This document shows positions 1-8,653 of a DNA stretch of 63,793 bases, piece by piece (position 1 is the first letter of the stretch; each line of letters opens with the position of its first letter). Location of the stretch: positions 1 to 63,793 of the forward strand of contig JACXVD010000010.1 in NCBI GenBank assembly GCA_014763545.1. Direction: 5' to 3'. Under the pieces are notes generated by a model. That model saw only the letters and a list, made by a program, of their open reading frames with translations, did no database searches and was not told where the DNA came from. The position numbers and the translations under genes were made by a program. The stretch is from Sphingomonadales bacterium. Its GTDB lineage: Bacteria > Pseudomonadota > Alphaproteobacteria > Sphingomonadales > Sphingomonadaceae.

Positions 1-436
1 ACATCGCGCCGATCGTATCCCCGTGATAGCTGTGTTCCATCACCACGATCCGGTGCCGGGCCTCGCCGCGATTGGCAAAATGCCCCAGCGCCATCTTCAG
101 CGCCACTTCGACCGCGGTGGACCCGGAATCGGAGAAGAACACGCGCGTCAGGCTGTCGGGCATGAGTTCCCGCAGCCCGCGCGCGACCTGTTCGGCCGGC
201 TCATGAGTCCAGCCGGCGAAGATCAGCTGGTCGAGCTGCTCGCTCTGTGCGCGGATCGCGGCCATGATCCGGGGGTGGCAATGGCCGTGGGTCGTTACCC
301 ACCAGCTGGAGATGGCATCCACGATCCGCCGGCCGTCGGCGGTATGCAGCACGGCGCCATCGGCGTGGGTGACCAGCGGAACCGGCTCGCCCAGCCCGTG
401 CTGGGTGAAGGGGTGCCAGATGGGCGACGCGCTCAC
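1..436 (-). CDS. bioA: Adenosylmethionine-8-amino-7-oxononanoate aminotransferase, partial (cut by window edge)
   Basis: BioA is a PLP-dependent class III aminotransferase that converts 7-keto-8-aminopelargonate to 7,8-diaminopelargonate, with S-adenosylmethionine as amino donor, in biotin synthesis. About 145 N-terminal residues are visible. They include the near N-terminal WHPFTQ motif typical of BioA, the [13 protein letters not shown] segment and [15 protein letters not shown], which lines the cofactor pocket. The GTG start at 436 overlaps the bioD stop as GTGA, so the two are translationally coupled. The PLP lysine and the C-terminus lie beyond position 1. Identification is firm; only completeness is unknown. 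Confidence 0.95.
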   Translation of the reverse strand, partial: MSASPIWHPFTQHGLGEPVPLVTHADGAVLHTADGRRIVDAISSWWVTTHGHCHPRIMAAIRAQSEQLDQLIFAGWTHEPAEQVARGLRELMPDSLTRVFFSDSGSTAVEVALKMALGHFANRGEARHRIVVMEHSYHGDTIGAM

Positions 437-1053
437 GCGAAATCCCCGATGGCGAAATGTTCGGCAAAAGCGGCAGCGAGCGTTGGCGCGTCGAGTTGCG
501 GCAGGCGCGGCAGGCGGCCAAGCCGGCGGACCTTGCCGATGCGGGCGATGGTCGCTTCGCTATCCTCCACGGCGTCGCCCACGAAGGCCACACCATGCAC
601 CCGGCACCCGCGCGCACGCAGGGCCTCGATGGTCAGCAGCGAATGGTTGATCGTCCCCAGCGTAGTGCGTGCGACCACCACCACCGGCAGGCCCCAGTCG
701 GCGAAAATATCGGCATAGACCAGCGATCCGCCCAGCGGCACCAGCGCCCCGCCCGCCCCTTCTGCCACCAATGGCCGCTGCGGCGGCAGTGCGAGGCGTT
801 CCGGGTCGATCGCCACACCGTCGATCTCTGCCGCGCGATGCGGCGAACAGGGCGTCGTCAGGCGATAGGCTTCGGGCAGGATCCGCTCTGTCGGCAAGCC
901 CGACAGGCGCGCGACCGTGGCCGCGTCGCTGCCGTCTTCCAGCCCGGCCTGCACCGGCTTCCAGTAATACCCCCCCAGCGCTCCGGCGAGCGCGGCGGAA
1001 AAGACCGTCTTGCCGATCTCCGTATCGGTGCCGGTGATCGCGAAACTGCTCAC
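433..1053 (-). CDS. bioD: Dethiobiotin synthetase
   Basis: This enzyme carboxylates 7,8-diaminopelargonate with CO2 and ATP to close the ureido ring of dethiobiotin. The protein is 206 residues, the usual size. The P-loop GTDTEIGKT lies at residues 8-16 and is followed by KPVQAG, a BioD signature. The motif VEGAGG is present as [11 protein letters not shown] at about residue 97. The GTG start overlaps the bioF stop by 4 nt (GTGA) and its own stop overlaps bioA. It belongs to the GNAT-bioF-bioD-bioA operon. No pimeloyl-synthesis gene (bioC, bioH, bioZ) is visible beside it. Confidence 0.95.
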   Translation of the reverse strand: MSSFAITGTDTEIGKTVFSAALAGALGGYYWKPVQAGLEDGSDAATVARLSGLPTERILPEAYRLTTPCSPHRAAEIDGVAIDPERLALPPQRPLVAEGAGGALVPLGGSLVYADIFADWGLPVVVVARTTLGTINHSLLTIEALRARGCRVHGVAFVGDAVEDSEATIARIGKVRRLGRLPRLPQLDAPTLAAAFAEHFAIGDFA

Positions 1054-2204
1054 TTCGCAAGCTGCTCCAGCGCCTGGCCCAGCACCTGAGCCAGCGCATC
1101 GACATCTGCCGTGGTGGCATTGAGGGTCAGCGAAATGCGCAGGCGGCTGGTGCCCACCGGCACGGTTGGCGGGCGGATGCCGCGCAGGTCGAAACCGGCG
1201 TGCTGCACACTGCGAGCAAGCGCCATGGTGCGCGCATCGTCACCGATCACCAGCGGCAGGATCTGCGACCCCGTCACGATTGCGCCCAATGGTTCCAGCA
1301 CCTGTTCGGCATGCCGCATGAGCGCATGCAGCGCATCGCGCCGTTCCGGCTCGTCGGCGAGGATGCACAGCGCCTCGCGCACCGCCACGGCCATCAAGGG
1401 TGACGGCGCCGTCGAAAAAACGAACCCGCGCCCGCGATTGATCAAGTGGTCGCGCATGACCAGGGGGCCGGCGAGCAGCGCGCCTTCGCAGCCCAGCGCC
1501 TTGCCGCAGGTATGCAGGGTGATGACATTGTCCCTGCCTTCCAGCGCGCTGGCCAGCCCGCGCCCCGATTCTCCGAACACGCCCGTCGCATGCGCCTCGT
1601 CCACTAGCAGCATGGCGTCGTACCGCTCGGCGATTTCGGCCAGATCGGCGAGCGGCGCACGGTCGCCGTCCATCGAGTACAGGCTCTCGACCGCGATCCA
1701 CGGGGTTCCGCGCCCCCCCGCAACCCGCCAGGCGCGGATCGTGTCGGCGAAAGCATCGGCATCATTGTGCGGAACGGCGCGGGCCACTGCGCGCGACAGG
1801 CGCAGGCCTTCATGCGCGCTGGCATGGACCAGCTCGTCATGGATGATGCAATCGCCCTTCTGCGGCAGGGTCGAAAGCAGCGCGCTGTTGGCGGCGAAGC
1901 CGGTGGCAAACCACAGTGCCGCCTCGCTGCCGAAGAATGCCGCAGCATCTGCTTCCAACGCCTCGTGCTCGGGGTGATTGCCGCGCAGCAGCCGCGATCC
2001 GCCCGAGCCGACCGGCACGCCGCGGCCGACCGCCGCTTCCACCGCTTGCGCAAGGCGGGACGAGCTTGCCAGCGCGAGATAATCGTTCGAAGCGAAATCG
2101 ACCCCGGCACGCGGCGCAAGCGTGCGCAACCTTGCCCGTTCGCCCAATATCGCAAGATCGGCCCGCTGCGCAGCGAGCGGCGGATGGCGGCGGGTGACGG
2201 TCAT
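1050..2204 (-). CDS. bioF: 8-amino-7-oxononanoate synthase
   Basis: BioF is a PLP enzyme of the alpha-oxoamine synthase family that joins a pimeloyl thioester with L-alanine to give 7-keto-8-aminopelargonate. Using the ATG at 2204 gives 384 residues, the normal length. The frame stays open 5 codons further upstream, but the 2204 start makes an ATGA overlap with the preceding acetyltransferase gene, like the other junctions of this operon. Family features visible are [30 protein letters not shown] and the cofactor-lysine region [12 protein letters not shown]. First committed biotin gene of the operon. Confidence 0.95.
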   Translation of the reverse strand: MTVTRRHPPLAAQRADLAILGERARLRTLAPRAGVDFASNDYLALASSSRLAQAVEAAVGRGVPVGSGGSRLLRGNHPEHEALEADAAAFFGSEAALWFATGFAANSALLSTLPQKGDCIIHDELVHASAHEGLRLSRAVARAVPHNDADAFADTIRAWRVAGGRGTPWIAVESLYSMDGDRAPLADLAEIAERYDAMLLVDEAHATGVFGESGRGLASALEGRDNVITLHTCGKALGCEGALLAGPLVMRDHLINRGRGFVFSTAPSPLMAVAVREALCILADEPERRDALHALMRHAEQVLEPLGAIVTGSQILPLVIGDDARTMALARSVQHAGFDLRGIRPPTVPVGTSRLRISLTLNATTADVDALAQVLGQALEQLAK

Positions 2205-2788
2205 AATTCCCGCATCCAATATTGCATCGGCTTGGGGCTCTCCTCCGCCTCGCCATGTTCCTTCCAGGCCAGTTCGGTCACCAGCCCTGCCACCGGCGCA
2301 TAGGAGCGACCGCGCCAGAAATCGTCCAGCGGCCGGTAATCGGTGGGACGCGCATAATGATCGTCGGGGCGGATAACCGCGGCAAAGGCTGCGTGGCTTG
2401 CCCCGGCCGCCCGCGCTGCAGCCTCGCGCCAGTCGAAAAACGCGTGGCCGATGCCCTGCCCGCGATATTCGGGCAGCAAGACGCTTTCCCCGAAATAGAA
2501 CAGGCGCGAAGTATCGATGCCAAGCTTCTCGAAAGGCTCACGAAATTCTGCTTTTTGCGATCCCATCGGCGATGCCGTCGCCGCACCCACGATCCGCTGC
2601 CCGTCCCTTGCCGCGATCAGCACCGATCCCGGCGCCGCGGCAAATTCGGTGAGGTAGTCGCGCTCATATTCCTCGTCGCCATCGTAGAGATATGGCCAGG
2701 CAGCGAACACGGCGATCCGCAATTTCGCCAGATCGCCCAGCGCATCGGCCAGCGCAGCACCCTCCAGCCGTTCGATCGCCACACTCAT
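2201..2788 (-). CDS. GNAT-family N-acetyltransferase at the head of the biotin operon
   Basis: This 195-residue protein has the GNAT fold signature: the acetyl-CoA pyrophosphate loop appears as PEYRGQGIGHAFF (about residues 107-119), preceded by the beta-4 strand FYFGESVLL. An N-terminal helix-rich segment contains FAAWPYLYDGDEEYERDYL. The substrate is not recognisable. It is the first gene of an operon whose other members are all biotin-synthesis enzymes, and its stop overlaps bioF by 4 nt, so its dosage is tied to biotin synthesis. Whether it acts on a biotin intermediate is inference. It could instead be an unrelated passenger gene. Confidence 0.8.
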   Translation of the reverse strand: MSVAIERLEGAALADALGDLAKLRIAVFAAWPYLYDGDEEYERDYLTEFAAAPGSVLIAARDGQRIVGAATASPMGSQKAEFREPFEKLGIDTSRLFYFGESVLLPEYRGQGIGHAFFDWREAAARAAGASHAAFAAVIRPDDHYARPTDYRPLDDFWRGRSYAPVAGLVTELAWKEHGEAEESPKPMQYWMREL

Positions 2789-2932
2789 GCGGCAGCGCTA
2801 GCGCCATGTTGCGTGGCGGACAACGTCCCAGATGGAACCTGACCGACCAAAAAATGTGCAGATGGCAGTTTTTGTCACTGTGGCGCGGCGCATTTTTGAG
2901 GCATGTTTCCCGCGCAATCCAAGGGGAAGACG

Positions 2933-3232
2933 ATGAAAGCCTACCATATTATCGCCGCGCTCGCGGCCACCGCCATGATCGCCGGCCCTGCTGCCGCGCT
3001 GCCGAGCGATGCGGATTCCTCCAGCAAGCAGCTGGGTATCTGCCGTGACGGGACGATCATGATCATCGGCGGCAAAAGCGATGACGAGGAACTGGCCTTC
3101 TACAAGCAGAAGCTGAAGGAATATGGCTGGACCAGCGACGCGGATTATTACGAACTTCTCGGCCTGTGCAACGCGTACAAGCAGGGATTTCTCGATGGCG
3201 TCCAGGTGATGAAGAAAGCCGCCGACAAGTAA
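2933..3232 (+). CDS. Small exported protein of unknown function
   Basis: The 99-residue product starts with a clear Sec signal peptide (MKAYH, hydrophobic IIAALAATAMIAGPAAAL, probable cleavage after AAA-L at about residue 24). The mature part is about 75 residues, charged, with two cysteines (GICRDG and GLCNAYK) that could form a disulfide in the periplasm, and an EEL-YKQKLKEYGW helix. I chose the ATG at 2933 over one 30 nt upstream because GGGGAAG sits just before it and the signal peptide then begins correctly. I do not recognise the family. It appears monocistronic. Confidence 0.75.
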   Translation: MKAYHIIAALAATAMIAGPAAALPSDADSSSKQLGICRDGTIMIIGGKSDDEELAFYKQKLKEYGWTSDADYYELLGLCNAYKQGFLDGVQVMKKAADK

Positions 3233-3236
3233 TTCT

Positions 3237-3695
3237 TCAGCCGGAAGCCTGCCCGGAAACCTGCCCCGAAACCTGCCCCGAAACCTGCCCCGAAACCTGC
3301 AGCGTCCAGTCGGCAAGATTGTAATAGGTGGTGATCCGCGCGATCAGCCCGCCCTCGATCGTGACGAAAGTGCCCGCAGGCAGCACATAGTTTTGCCCAT
3401 GTGCCTCCGGCAGGCCGGGATCGGTCTGCCGGTAGGTGCCGTGGACGGTGAACTCCGCGGCCCCGCGTGCGCCGTCCTCGTCGGCCATGACCACGATACC
3501 GTCCAGCCGTTCCGAATAGCAGCGATCCATATGCGCGAGGAATTCGGCAAATGCCGCCTTGCCCCGCCGCACCTGCCCTTCGTTGACGTGGTGGGCGACA
3601 TCATCGGCCAGGCAATCGAGCATCCCCTGCCAGTCCTGCGCGTTGAAGGCGGCGTAATAGCGGGTCAACAGATCGGTCGTTTCGCGGCGCGACAT
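3237..3695 (-). CDS. SnoaL-like / NTF2-fold protein (ketosteroid-isomerase superfamily)
   Basis: The 152-residue protein looks like a SnoaL-like polyketide cyclase or ketosteroid-isomerase-related protein: [32 protein letters not shown] is the classic first helix and strand, followed by [16 protein letters not shown] and VHGTYR. Such proteins form a cone-shaped pocket but their substrates vary, so no reaction is assigned. The start is the ATG at 3695, preceded by AGGAG; the frame continues upstream without a family match. The last 20 residues are four and a half copies of VSGQ from a 12-bp DNA repeat and are probably a disordered tail. Confidence 0.85.
   Translation of the reverse strand: MSRRETTDLLTRYYAAFNAQDWQGMLDCLADDVAHHVNEGQVRRGKAAFAEFLAHMDRCYSERLDGIVVMADEDGARGAAEFTVHGTYRQTDPGLPEAHGQNYVLPAGTFVTIEGGLIARITTYYNLADWTLQVSGQVSGQVSGQVSGQASG
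3243..3302. repeat. 12-bp tandem repeat at the 3' end of the SnoaL-like gene
   Basis: Five consecutive 12-bp units (GAAACCTGCCCC-type) run from 3243 to 3302; the three central ones are almost identical and the outer two differ by one to three bases. On the minus strand they encode VSGQ repeats just before the stop codon. Because the unit is a multiple of three, copy changes lengthen or shorten the tail without a frameshift. Confidence 0.9.
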
Positions 3696-3871
3696 GGGCA
3701 GGCTCCTGCGTGTTTGCGCAGCGCCTAGGCAATGGCGCCGCGCGCGGCAATTGCTTTTCCCGCCCCCCTTATGTATGGGCGGGTTCGCGCCCCGGTCCCG
3801 CACGAAGCCCCGCTTCGTCCGCCGGGGCGCGGTGTTTCTCCGTTCCCCCTTTCGCGCCAAGGAAGCAGCCG

Positions 3872-4675
3872 ATGTCCCGTCGCCGCCAGATCTACGAAGG
3901 CAAGGCCAAGATCCTCTATGAAGGGCCCGAGCCGGGCACGCTGATCCAGTATTTCAAGGACGACGCCACCGCCTTCAACGCGCAGAAGAAGGGGACGATC
4001 AACGGCAAGGGCGTGATCAACAACCGCATCAGCGAGTATGTCTTCACGCGGCTGGGCCACATCGGCATTCCCACGCATTTCATCCGTCGGCTGAACATGC
4101 GCGAACAGCTTGTGCGGCAGGTGGAAATCGTGCCGATCGAAGTGGTCGTGCGCAATGTCGCCGCCGGGTCGATCAGCAAGCGCCTGGGCATTCCCGAAGG
4201 CGAGCCGCTGCCGCACACGCTGCTCGAATATTACTACAAGGACGATGCGCTGGGCGATCCGCTGATTGCCGAAGAACATATCGCCTGCTTCGGCTGGGCC
4301 GGTAACGAGGAGATGCAGGACATCTCCAGCATGGCGATCCGGATCAACGATTTCCTTTCGGGCATGTTCGCCGCGATCGACATTCGCCTGATCGACTTCA
4401 AGCTGGAATTCGGCCGCATCTGGGATGGCGACTACAGTCGCATCATCCTGGCCGACGAAATCAGCCCCGATGGCTGCCGCCTGTGGGACATGAAGACCGG
4501 CGAGAAGCTCGACAAGGACCGCTTCCGCCGCGACCTCGGCGGCGAGGAAGAAGCCTATCAGGAGGTCGCGCGTCGGCTCGGCCTGCTCCAGTCGGACGAC
4601 AATGTCCCCGGCGAAGTCTTCGACCTGTCGAGCCACCGCAGCAAGCTGCGCGGCGCGCCCAAGCCGAAAAAGTAA
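3872..4675 (+). CDS. purC: Phosphoribosylaminoimidazole-succinocarboxamide synthase (SAICAR synthase)
   Basis: PurC condenses CAIR with aspartate using ATP in de novo purine synthesis. The 267-residue product has [23 protein letters not shown]-type ATP-binding N-terminus, [30 protein letters not shown] and the substrate segment [14 protein letters not shown]. The start is the ATG at 3872, behind AAGGAAG; the open frame reaches back to 3710 but that part has no family match. It is the first of a plus-strand group with the M16 protease, purS and purQ. Confidence 0.97.
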   Translation: MSRRRQIYEGKAKILYEGPEPGTLIQYFKDDATAFNAQKKGTINGKGVINNRISEYVFTRLGHIGIPTHFIRRLNMREQLVRQVEIVPIEVVVRNVAAGSISKRLGIPEGEPLPHTLLEYYYKDDALGDPLIAEEHIACFGWAGNEEMQDISSMAIRINDFLSGMFAAIDIRLIDFKLEFGRIWDGDYSRIILADEISPDGCRLWDMKTGEKLDKDRFRRDLGGEEEAYQEVARRLGLLQSDDNVPGEVFDLSSHRSKLRGAPKPKK

Positions 4676-4733
4676 GCCACAAGTTTGGTCGGGCGGCCTT
4701 GCATCGCCGCCCGGCTTGGTGCAGCGACCGGCG

Positions 4734-7592
4734 ATGAATTTCCGATATTTGCTGCTTCCGCTGGCGCTGCTTGCCGCGCCTTTGCCCGGGCTTGCGCAGG
4801 ATGCGGCACCGCCGCCGCCCGCGACCGATGTCGTTGCGCCCGCCCCCGCCTGGGGTTTCGAGGATAGCGACATCCCGCTCGATCCGGCCTGGCGGTTCGG
4901 CACGCTGCCCAACGGCATGCGCTATATCATCCGGCACAATGCCACTCCCGCGGGCACCGCGCTGGTGCGCCTGCAGATCGGGTCAGGCTCGCTGGAGGAA
5001 ACCGACAGCGAGCGGGGGCTTGCGCATTTCCTCGAACATATGGCCTTCAACGGTTCGAAGCGCGTGCCCGAAGGCGAGATGGTGAAGCTGCTCGAACGTG
5101 AAGGGCTGGCCTTCGGTGCGGATACGAATGCCAGTACGGGATACGAGACCACCACCTACAAGCTCGACCTCCCGCGCAATTCGCCCGAACTGCTCGACAT
5201 TGCACTGATGCTGATGCGCGAGACGGCAAGCGAGCTGACCATTGCGCAGGATGCGGTCGATCGCGAGCGCGGCGTGGTGCTGGCCGAGCGGCGCGATCGC
5301 CGCAACTTCCAGCTCGAGGATTACGAGGACCGCTCACGCTTCCTCACTCCCGGTGCGCGCTATGTCGACCGGCTGCCGATCGGCACGCTCGACGTGCTCG
5401 ACAAGGCAAGTGCCGAGGATATTCGCGGATATTACGCCCGCGAATATGTGCCGGCCAACACGGTGCTGATCGTCGTCGGCGATTACGATCCGGCACTGGT
5501 CGAGGCCGCGATCAAGAAGCATTTCGCCAGCTGGCAGGCGGCCCCGCTGGCGGCAAAGCCCAGCCCCGGCCCGGTCGATCCGGCTGCGTCCGGCGGGTTC
5601 GACATCTATCTCGACCCGGCGCTCAGCGAACGGGTGCAGGTGGCGCAGAACGTTGCCTGGGACGGCGGCGCGGACACCGCTGCCCGGCGCCGGCAGACGC
5701 TGCTATCGCGGATCGGCTACGGCATCATCAATCGCCGGCTCGATACGCTCGCGCGCAGCGAGGACCCACCCTTCCGGGGGGCCGGGTTCGGCACCGGCGA
5801 CATCTTCAAGGTGGGTCGGACGACCAATCTGGTGATCGACACGCAGGATGGCGATTGGCAGCGCGGATTGCTGGCAGCGGTCCCGGTATGGCGCCAGGCG
5901 CTGACCTACGGCTTCACCGAGGCCGAGGTCGCCGAACAGCTGGCGCAAATCCGCACCGCGCAGGAAAATGCGGCTGCCGCCGAAGCGACGCGCAGCAATG
6001 CCTCGCTGGAGGACGATGCCGAAGCCCTCGTCAACGATGGGACCGTGCCTTCGACCGCGCGCAGCTCGCTCGCCCGGTTCAACGCCTTTGCGCCCTATAT
6101 TACCCCCGCAACCGTGCTGGCGGCGCTGCGAAGCGACGCTGCGGCGCTCGATCGTCCGTTGGTGCGCTTCCGCGGTCGCACCGCGCCGGAAGGTGGTGAG
6201 GCGGCGCTCGCCGCCGCCTTGCAGCAGGCACAAGCCGTACCCATTGCACCGCCCGAGGCGAAGTCGGCCGCGCAATTCGGCTACACCGATTTCGGCCCGG
6301 CAGGGCAGGTCGTCTCCGACCGGGTCGATCCCCGGCTGGGGATTCGCGAGATTCGTTTCGCCAATGGCGTGCGGCTGAACCTGAAACGGACGAAACTGCA
6401 GGAGGACCGCGTGTCCTTCCGCCTCAGCCTCGATGGCGGGAACCTGCTCAACACGACGCAGAACCCGCTCGCGACCGCGCTGGTCCCGGTGTTGCCGGCA
6501 GGCGGCCTGGGCAAGCATAGCGAGGATGAGCTGCAATCCATCCTTGCCGGGCGCAGCGTCAGCCTGTCTATCGCCAATGGCGACGATGCCTTCACCATGG
6601 CGGGCACCACCACCCCGCGCGACCTCGGCCTGCAGCTCGAGCTGATGACCGCCGGGCTGACCGATCCCGGCTATCGCCATGCAGGCGAGGTCCGGTTCCA
6701 GCGGTCGATCGACAATTTCTTCGCCAGCAAGGATGCGACGCCCGGCAGCGCGCTGGGCAATGCCATTGGCGGAATCCTGTCGGACAACGACCCGCGTTTT
6801 ACGCTCGCCCCCAAGGCCGATTTCCAGGCCCTGAGCTTTGCCGGCCTGCGCGACGCGATTGCCGACCGGCTGGCGCATGGCGCGATCGAGATCGGCATCG
6901 TGGGCGATTTCGATGAAGACCAGGTTATTGCACAGGTCGCCCGCACGCTCGGCGCCCTGCCCGCGCGCGAGGCCGAGTTCGAACCGCGCGAAGATGCGCG
7001 GCAGCGCGGCTTCACTGCCCAGCGCGGGCAACGCGTGGTTCGCCACGATGGCGAGGCCAACCAGGCGCTGCTGTATTATGTCTGGCCGACTACCGACGAC
7101 AGCGACCTTGCACTCAAGGTGAAGCTCGAGTTGCTCGAGCGGGTCGTGCAGCTCGAACTGACGGACGAATTGCGCGAAAAACTGGGCAAGGCCTATTCGC
7201 CGTCGGCCTCCAATTCGATGTCGCCGACATGGAGGGGTTACGGTACTTTTGCCATCGCCGCGTCGGTCGATGTCGGCGATGTCGGGCCGACCGAGCAGGC
7301 CATCGCCTCGGCGATTGCCACCCTGCGCGGTACCCCGGTCGATGCCGACACGCTGGAACGCGCACGCCGGCCCCTGCTCGAGAATTACGACAATGCGTTG
7401 AAGACCAACAGTGGCTGGCTCTCGCTGGTCGACCGGGCGCAGAGCCAGAGCGAGCGGATCGATCGCTTCCTGACGATCAAGGCGCTCTATCAACAGGTCA
7501 CGCCCGACGACATCGAGGCCATGGCCCAGCAGTATCTCACGCCGGGCGAAGAGGTGGAGGTGCAGGTCCTGCCGCGCGCGAACGGTGAATGA
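4734..7592 (+). CDS. M16-family zinc metallopeptidase (pitrilysin-like, two-domain)
   Basis: A 952-residue exported protease. The signal peptide is MNFRYLLLPLALLAAPLPGLAQ. The inverted zinc motif HFLEH is at about residues 98-102, with the third ligand glutamate in RGVVLAER about 75 residues later. The pattern is tandem M16: an active N-terminal half and a second M16-type half beginning near IREIRFANGVRLNLKRT. Such proteins degrade peptides in the periplasm or on the outer membrane. It lies between purC (58 nt away) and purS (98 nt away), an unexpected neighbour for purine genes. The ATG at 4734 is set by the signal peptide. Confidence 0.93.
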   Translation: MNFRYLLLPLALLAAPLPGLAQDAAPPPPATDVVAPAPAWGFEDSDIPLDPAWRFGTLPNGMRYIIRHNATPAGTALVRLQIGSGSLEETDSERGLAHFLEHMAFNGSKRVPEGEMVKLLEREGLAFGADTNASTGYETTTYKLDLPRNSPELLDIALMLMRETASELTIAQDAVDRERGVVLAERRDRRNFQLEDYEDRSRFLTPGARYVDRLPIGTLDVLDKASAEDIRGYYAREYVPANTVLIVVGDYDPALVEAAIKKHFASWQAAPLAAKPSPGPVDPAASGGFDIYLDPALSERVQVAQNVAWDGGADTAARRRQTLLSRIGYGIINRRLDTLARSEDPPFRGAGFGTGDIFKVGRTTNLVIDTQDGDWQRGLLAAVPVWRQALTYGFTEAEVAEQLAQIRTAQENAAAAEATRSNASLEDDAEALVNDGTVPSTARSSLARFNAFAPYITPATVLAALRSDAAALDRPLVRFRGRTAPEGGEAALAAALQQAQAVPIAPPEAKSAAQFGYTDFGPAGQVVSDRVDPRLGIREIRFANGVRLNLKRTKLQEDRVSFRLSLDGGNLLNTTQNPLATALVPVLPAGGLGKHSEDELQSILAGRSVSLSIANGDDAFTMAGTTTPRDLGLQLELMTAGLTDPGYRHAGEVRFQRSIDNFFASKDATPGSALGNAIGGILSDNDPRFTLAPKADFQALSFAGLRDAIADRLAHGAIEIGIVGDFDEDQVIAQVARTLGALPAREAEFEPREDARQRGFTAQRGQRVVRHDGEANQALLYYVWPTTDDSDLALKVKLELLERVVQLELTDELREKLGKAYSPSASNSMSPTWRGYGTFAIAASVDVGDVGPTEQAIASAIATLRGTPVDADTLERARRPLLENYDNALKTNSGWLSLVDRAQSQSERIDRFLTIKALYQQVTPDDIEAMAQQYLTPGEEVEVQVLPRANGE

Positions 7593-7689
7593 CGGCGGGA
7601 AAAGCCGCGCGATCCCCTTGCCCTGACCGCCACGCGCGGCCATAGGCTGCGCGCGAGTCCCACACCGCATTCATGCGAAAGGCGCCGCC

Positions 7690-7929
7690 ATGAAAGTCCG
7701 TATCTTCGTCAGCCTCAAGCCCGGCGTGCTCGACCCCCAGGGCCGCGCGATCCATCATGCGCTCGAGGGGCTGGGCTTCACCGGCGTGAACGATGTGCGC
7801 GCGGGCCGATTGATCGAGCTCGACGTGGCCGACGATACCAGCGATGCCGCGCTTGACGATATGTGCCGCAAGCTGCTCGCCAACATGGTGATCGAGAATT
7901 ACCGCATCGAGAAGCTGGAGACGGCGTGA
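7690..7929 (+). CDS. purS: Phosphoribosylformylglycinamidine synthase subunit PurS
   Basis: PurS is the small bridging subunit of the three-part FGAM synthase (PurS-PurQ-PurL), helping ammonia pass from PurQ to PurL. The 79-residue protein contains the family pattern [21 protein letters not shown] with [14 protein letters not shown], matching PurS length. The stop TGA overlaps the purQ ATG by one base. The large subunit gene purL is not in this window. Confidence 0.95.
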   Translation: MKVRIFVSLKPGVLDPQGRAIHHALEGLGFTGVNDVRAGRLIELDVADDTSDAALDDMCRKLLANMVIENYRIEKLETA

Positions 7930-8609
7930 TGAGCGGCTTCCGCGGCGCGGTCGTCACCTTTCCGGGTTCCAATTGCGACCGTGACATGGCGGTGGCGCTG
8001 GAGGAAGTCTCCGGCGAACCGGCGATCCGGGTCTGGCACGGCGATGCCGACCTGCCCGATGGTCTTGATTTCATCGCCCTGCCCGGCGGTTTTTCCTATG
8101 GCGACTATCTGCGCAGCGGGGCCATGGCGGCCCGCAGCCCGATCATGCAGGCGGTGATTGCCGCGGCGGGCCGCGGGGTGCCGGTGCTGGGCGTGTGCAA
8201 CGGTTTCCAGGTGCTGACCGAAAGCGGGCTGCTGCCGGGTGCGCTGATGCGCAATGCGGGGCAGAACTTCGTCTGCCGCACCGTGGCGCTTACCGTCGAA
8301 AACAACCAGTCGCTGTTTACCGCCGGATACGATGCCGGGGCCGAAATCCGCATCCCGGTGGCGCATCACGATGGCAATTATTTTGCTGACGAGGCCACGC
8401 TCGACCGGATCGAGGGCGAAGGGCGTGTCGCCTTCCGCTATGCCGAAGCTGTCAACGGGTCGCAGCGCAATATCGCCGGTGTGCTGAACGAAGCCGGTAA
8501 TGTACTGGGGATGATGCCGCACCCCGAACGTGCGATCGAACCCGCGCATGGCAGCAGCGATGGCCGGGCGCTGTTCGCCAGCGCAATCCGGAGCCTGGTT
8601 TCGGCCTGA
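7929..8609 (+). CDS. purQ: Phosphoribosylformylglycinamidine synthase subunit PurQ (glutaminase)
   Basis: PurQ is the class I glutamine amidotransferase subunit that releases ammonia from glutamine for FGAM synthesis. The 226-residue protein shows FPGSNCDRD at the N-terminus, the oxyanion segment [11 protein letters not shown], the nucleophile cysteine in VLGVCNGFQ and the His-Glu pair in [11 protein letters not shown]. The start ATG overlaps the purS stop (TGATG), replacing a longer frame that opens at 7863 inside purS. It is convergent with the GGDEF/EAL gene. Confidence 0.97.
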   Translation: MSGFRGAVVTFPGSNCDRDMAVALEEVSGEPAIRVWHGDADLPDGLDFIALPGGFSYGDYLRSGAMAARSPIMQAVIAAAGRGVPVLGVCNGFQVLTESGLLPGALMRNAGQNFVCRTVALTVENNQSLFTAGYDAGAEIRIPVAHHDGNYFADEATLDRIEGEGRVAFRYAEAVNGSQRNIAGVLNEAGNVLGMMPHPERAIEPAHGSSDGRALFASAIRSLVSA

Positions 8610-8653
8610 CGACCGCCTACGCTCGCTTGGGTGGCGCTCAGCCGGCGCGGCGC

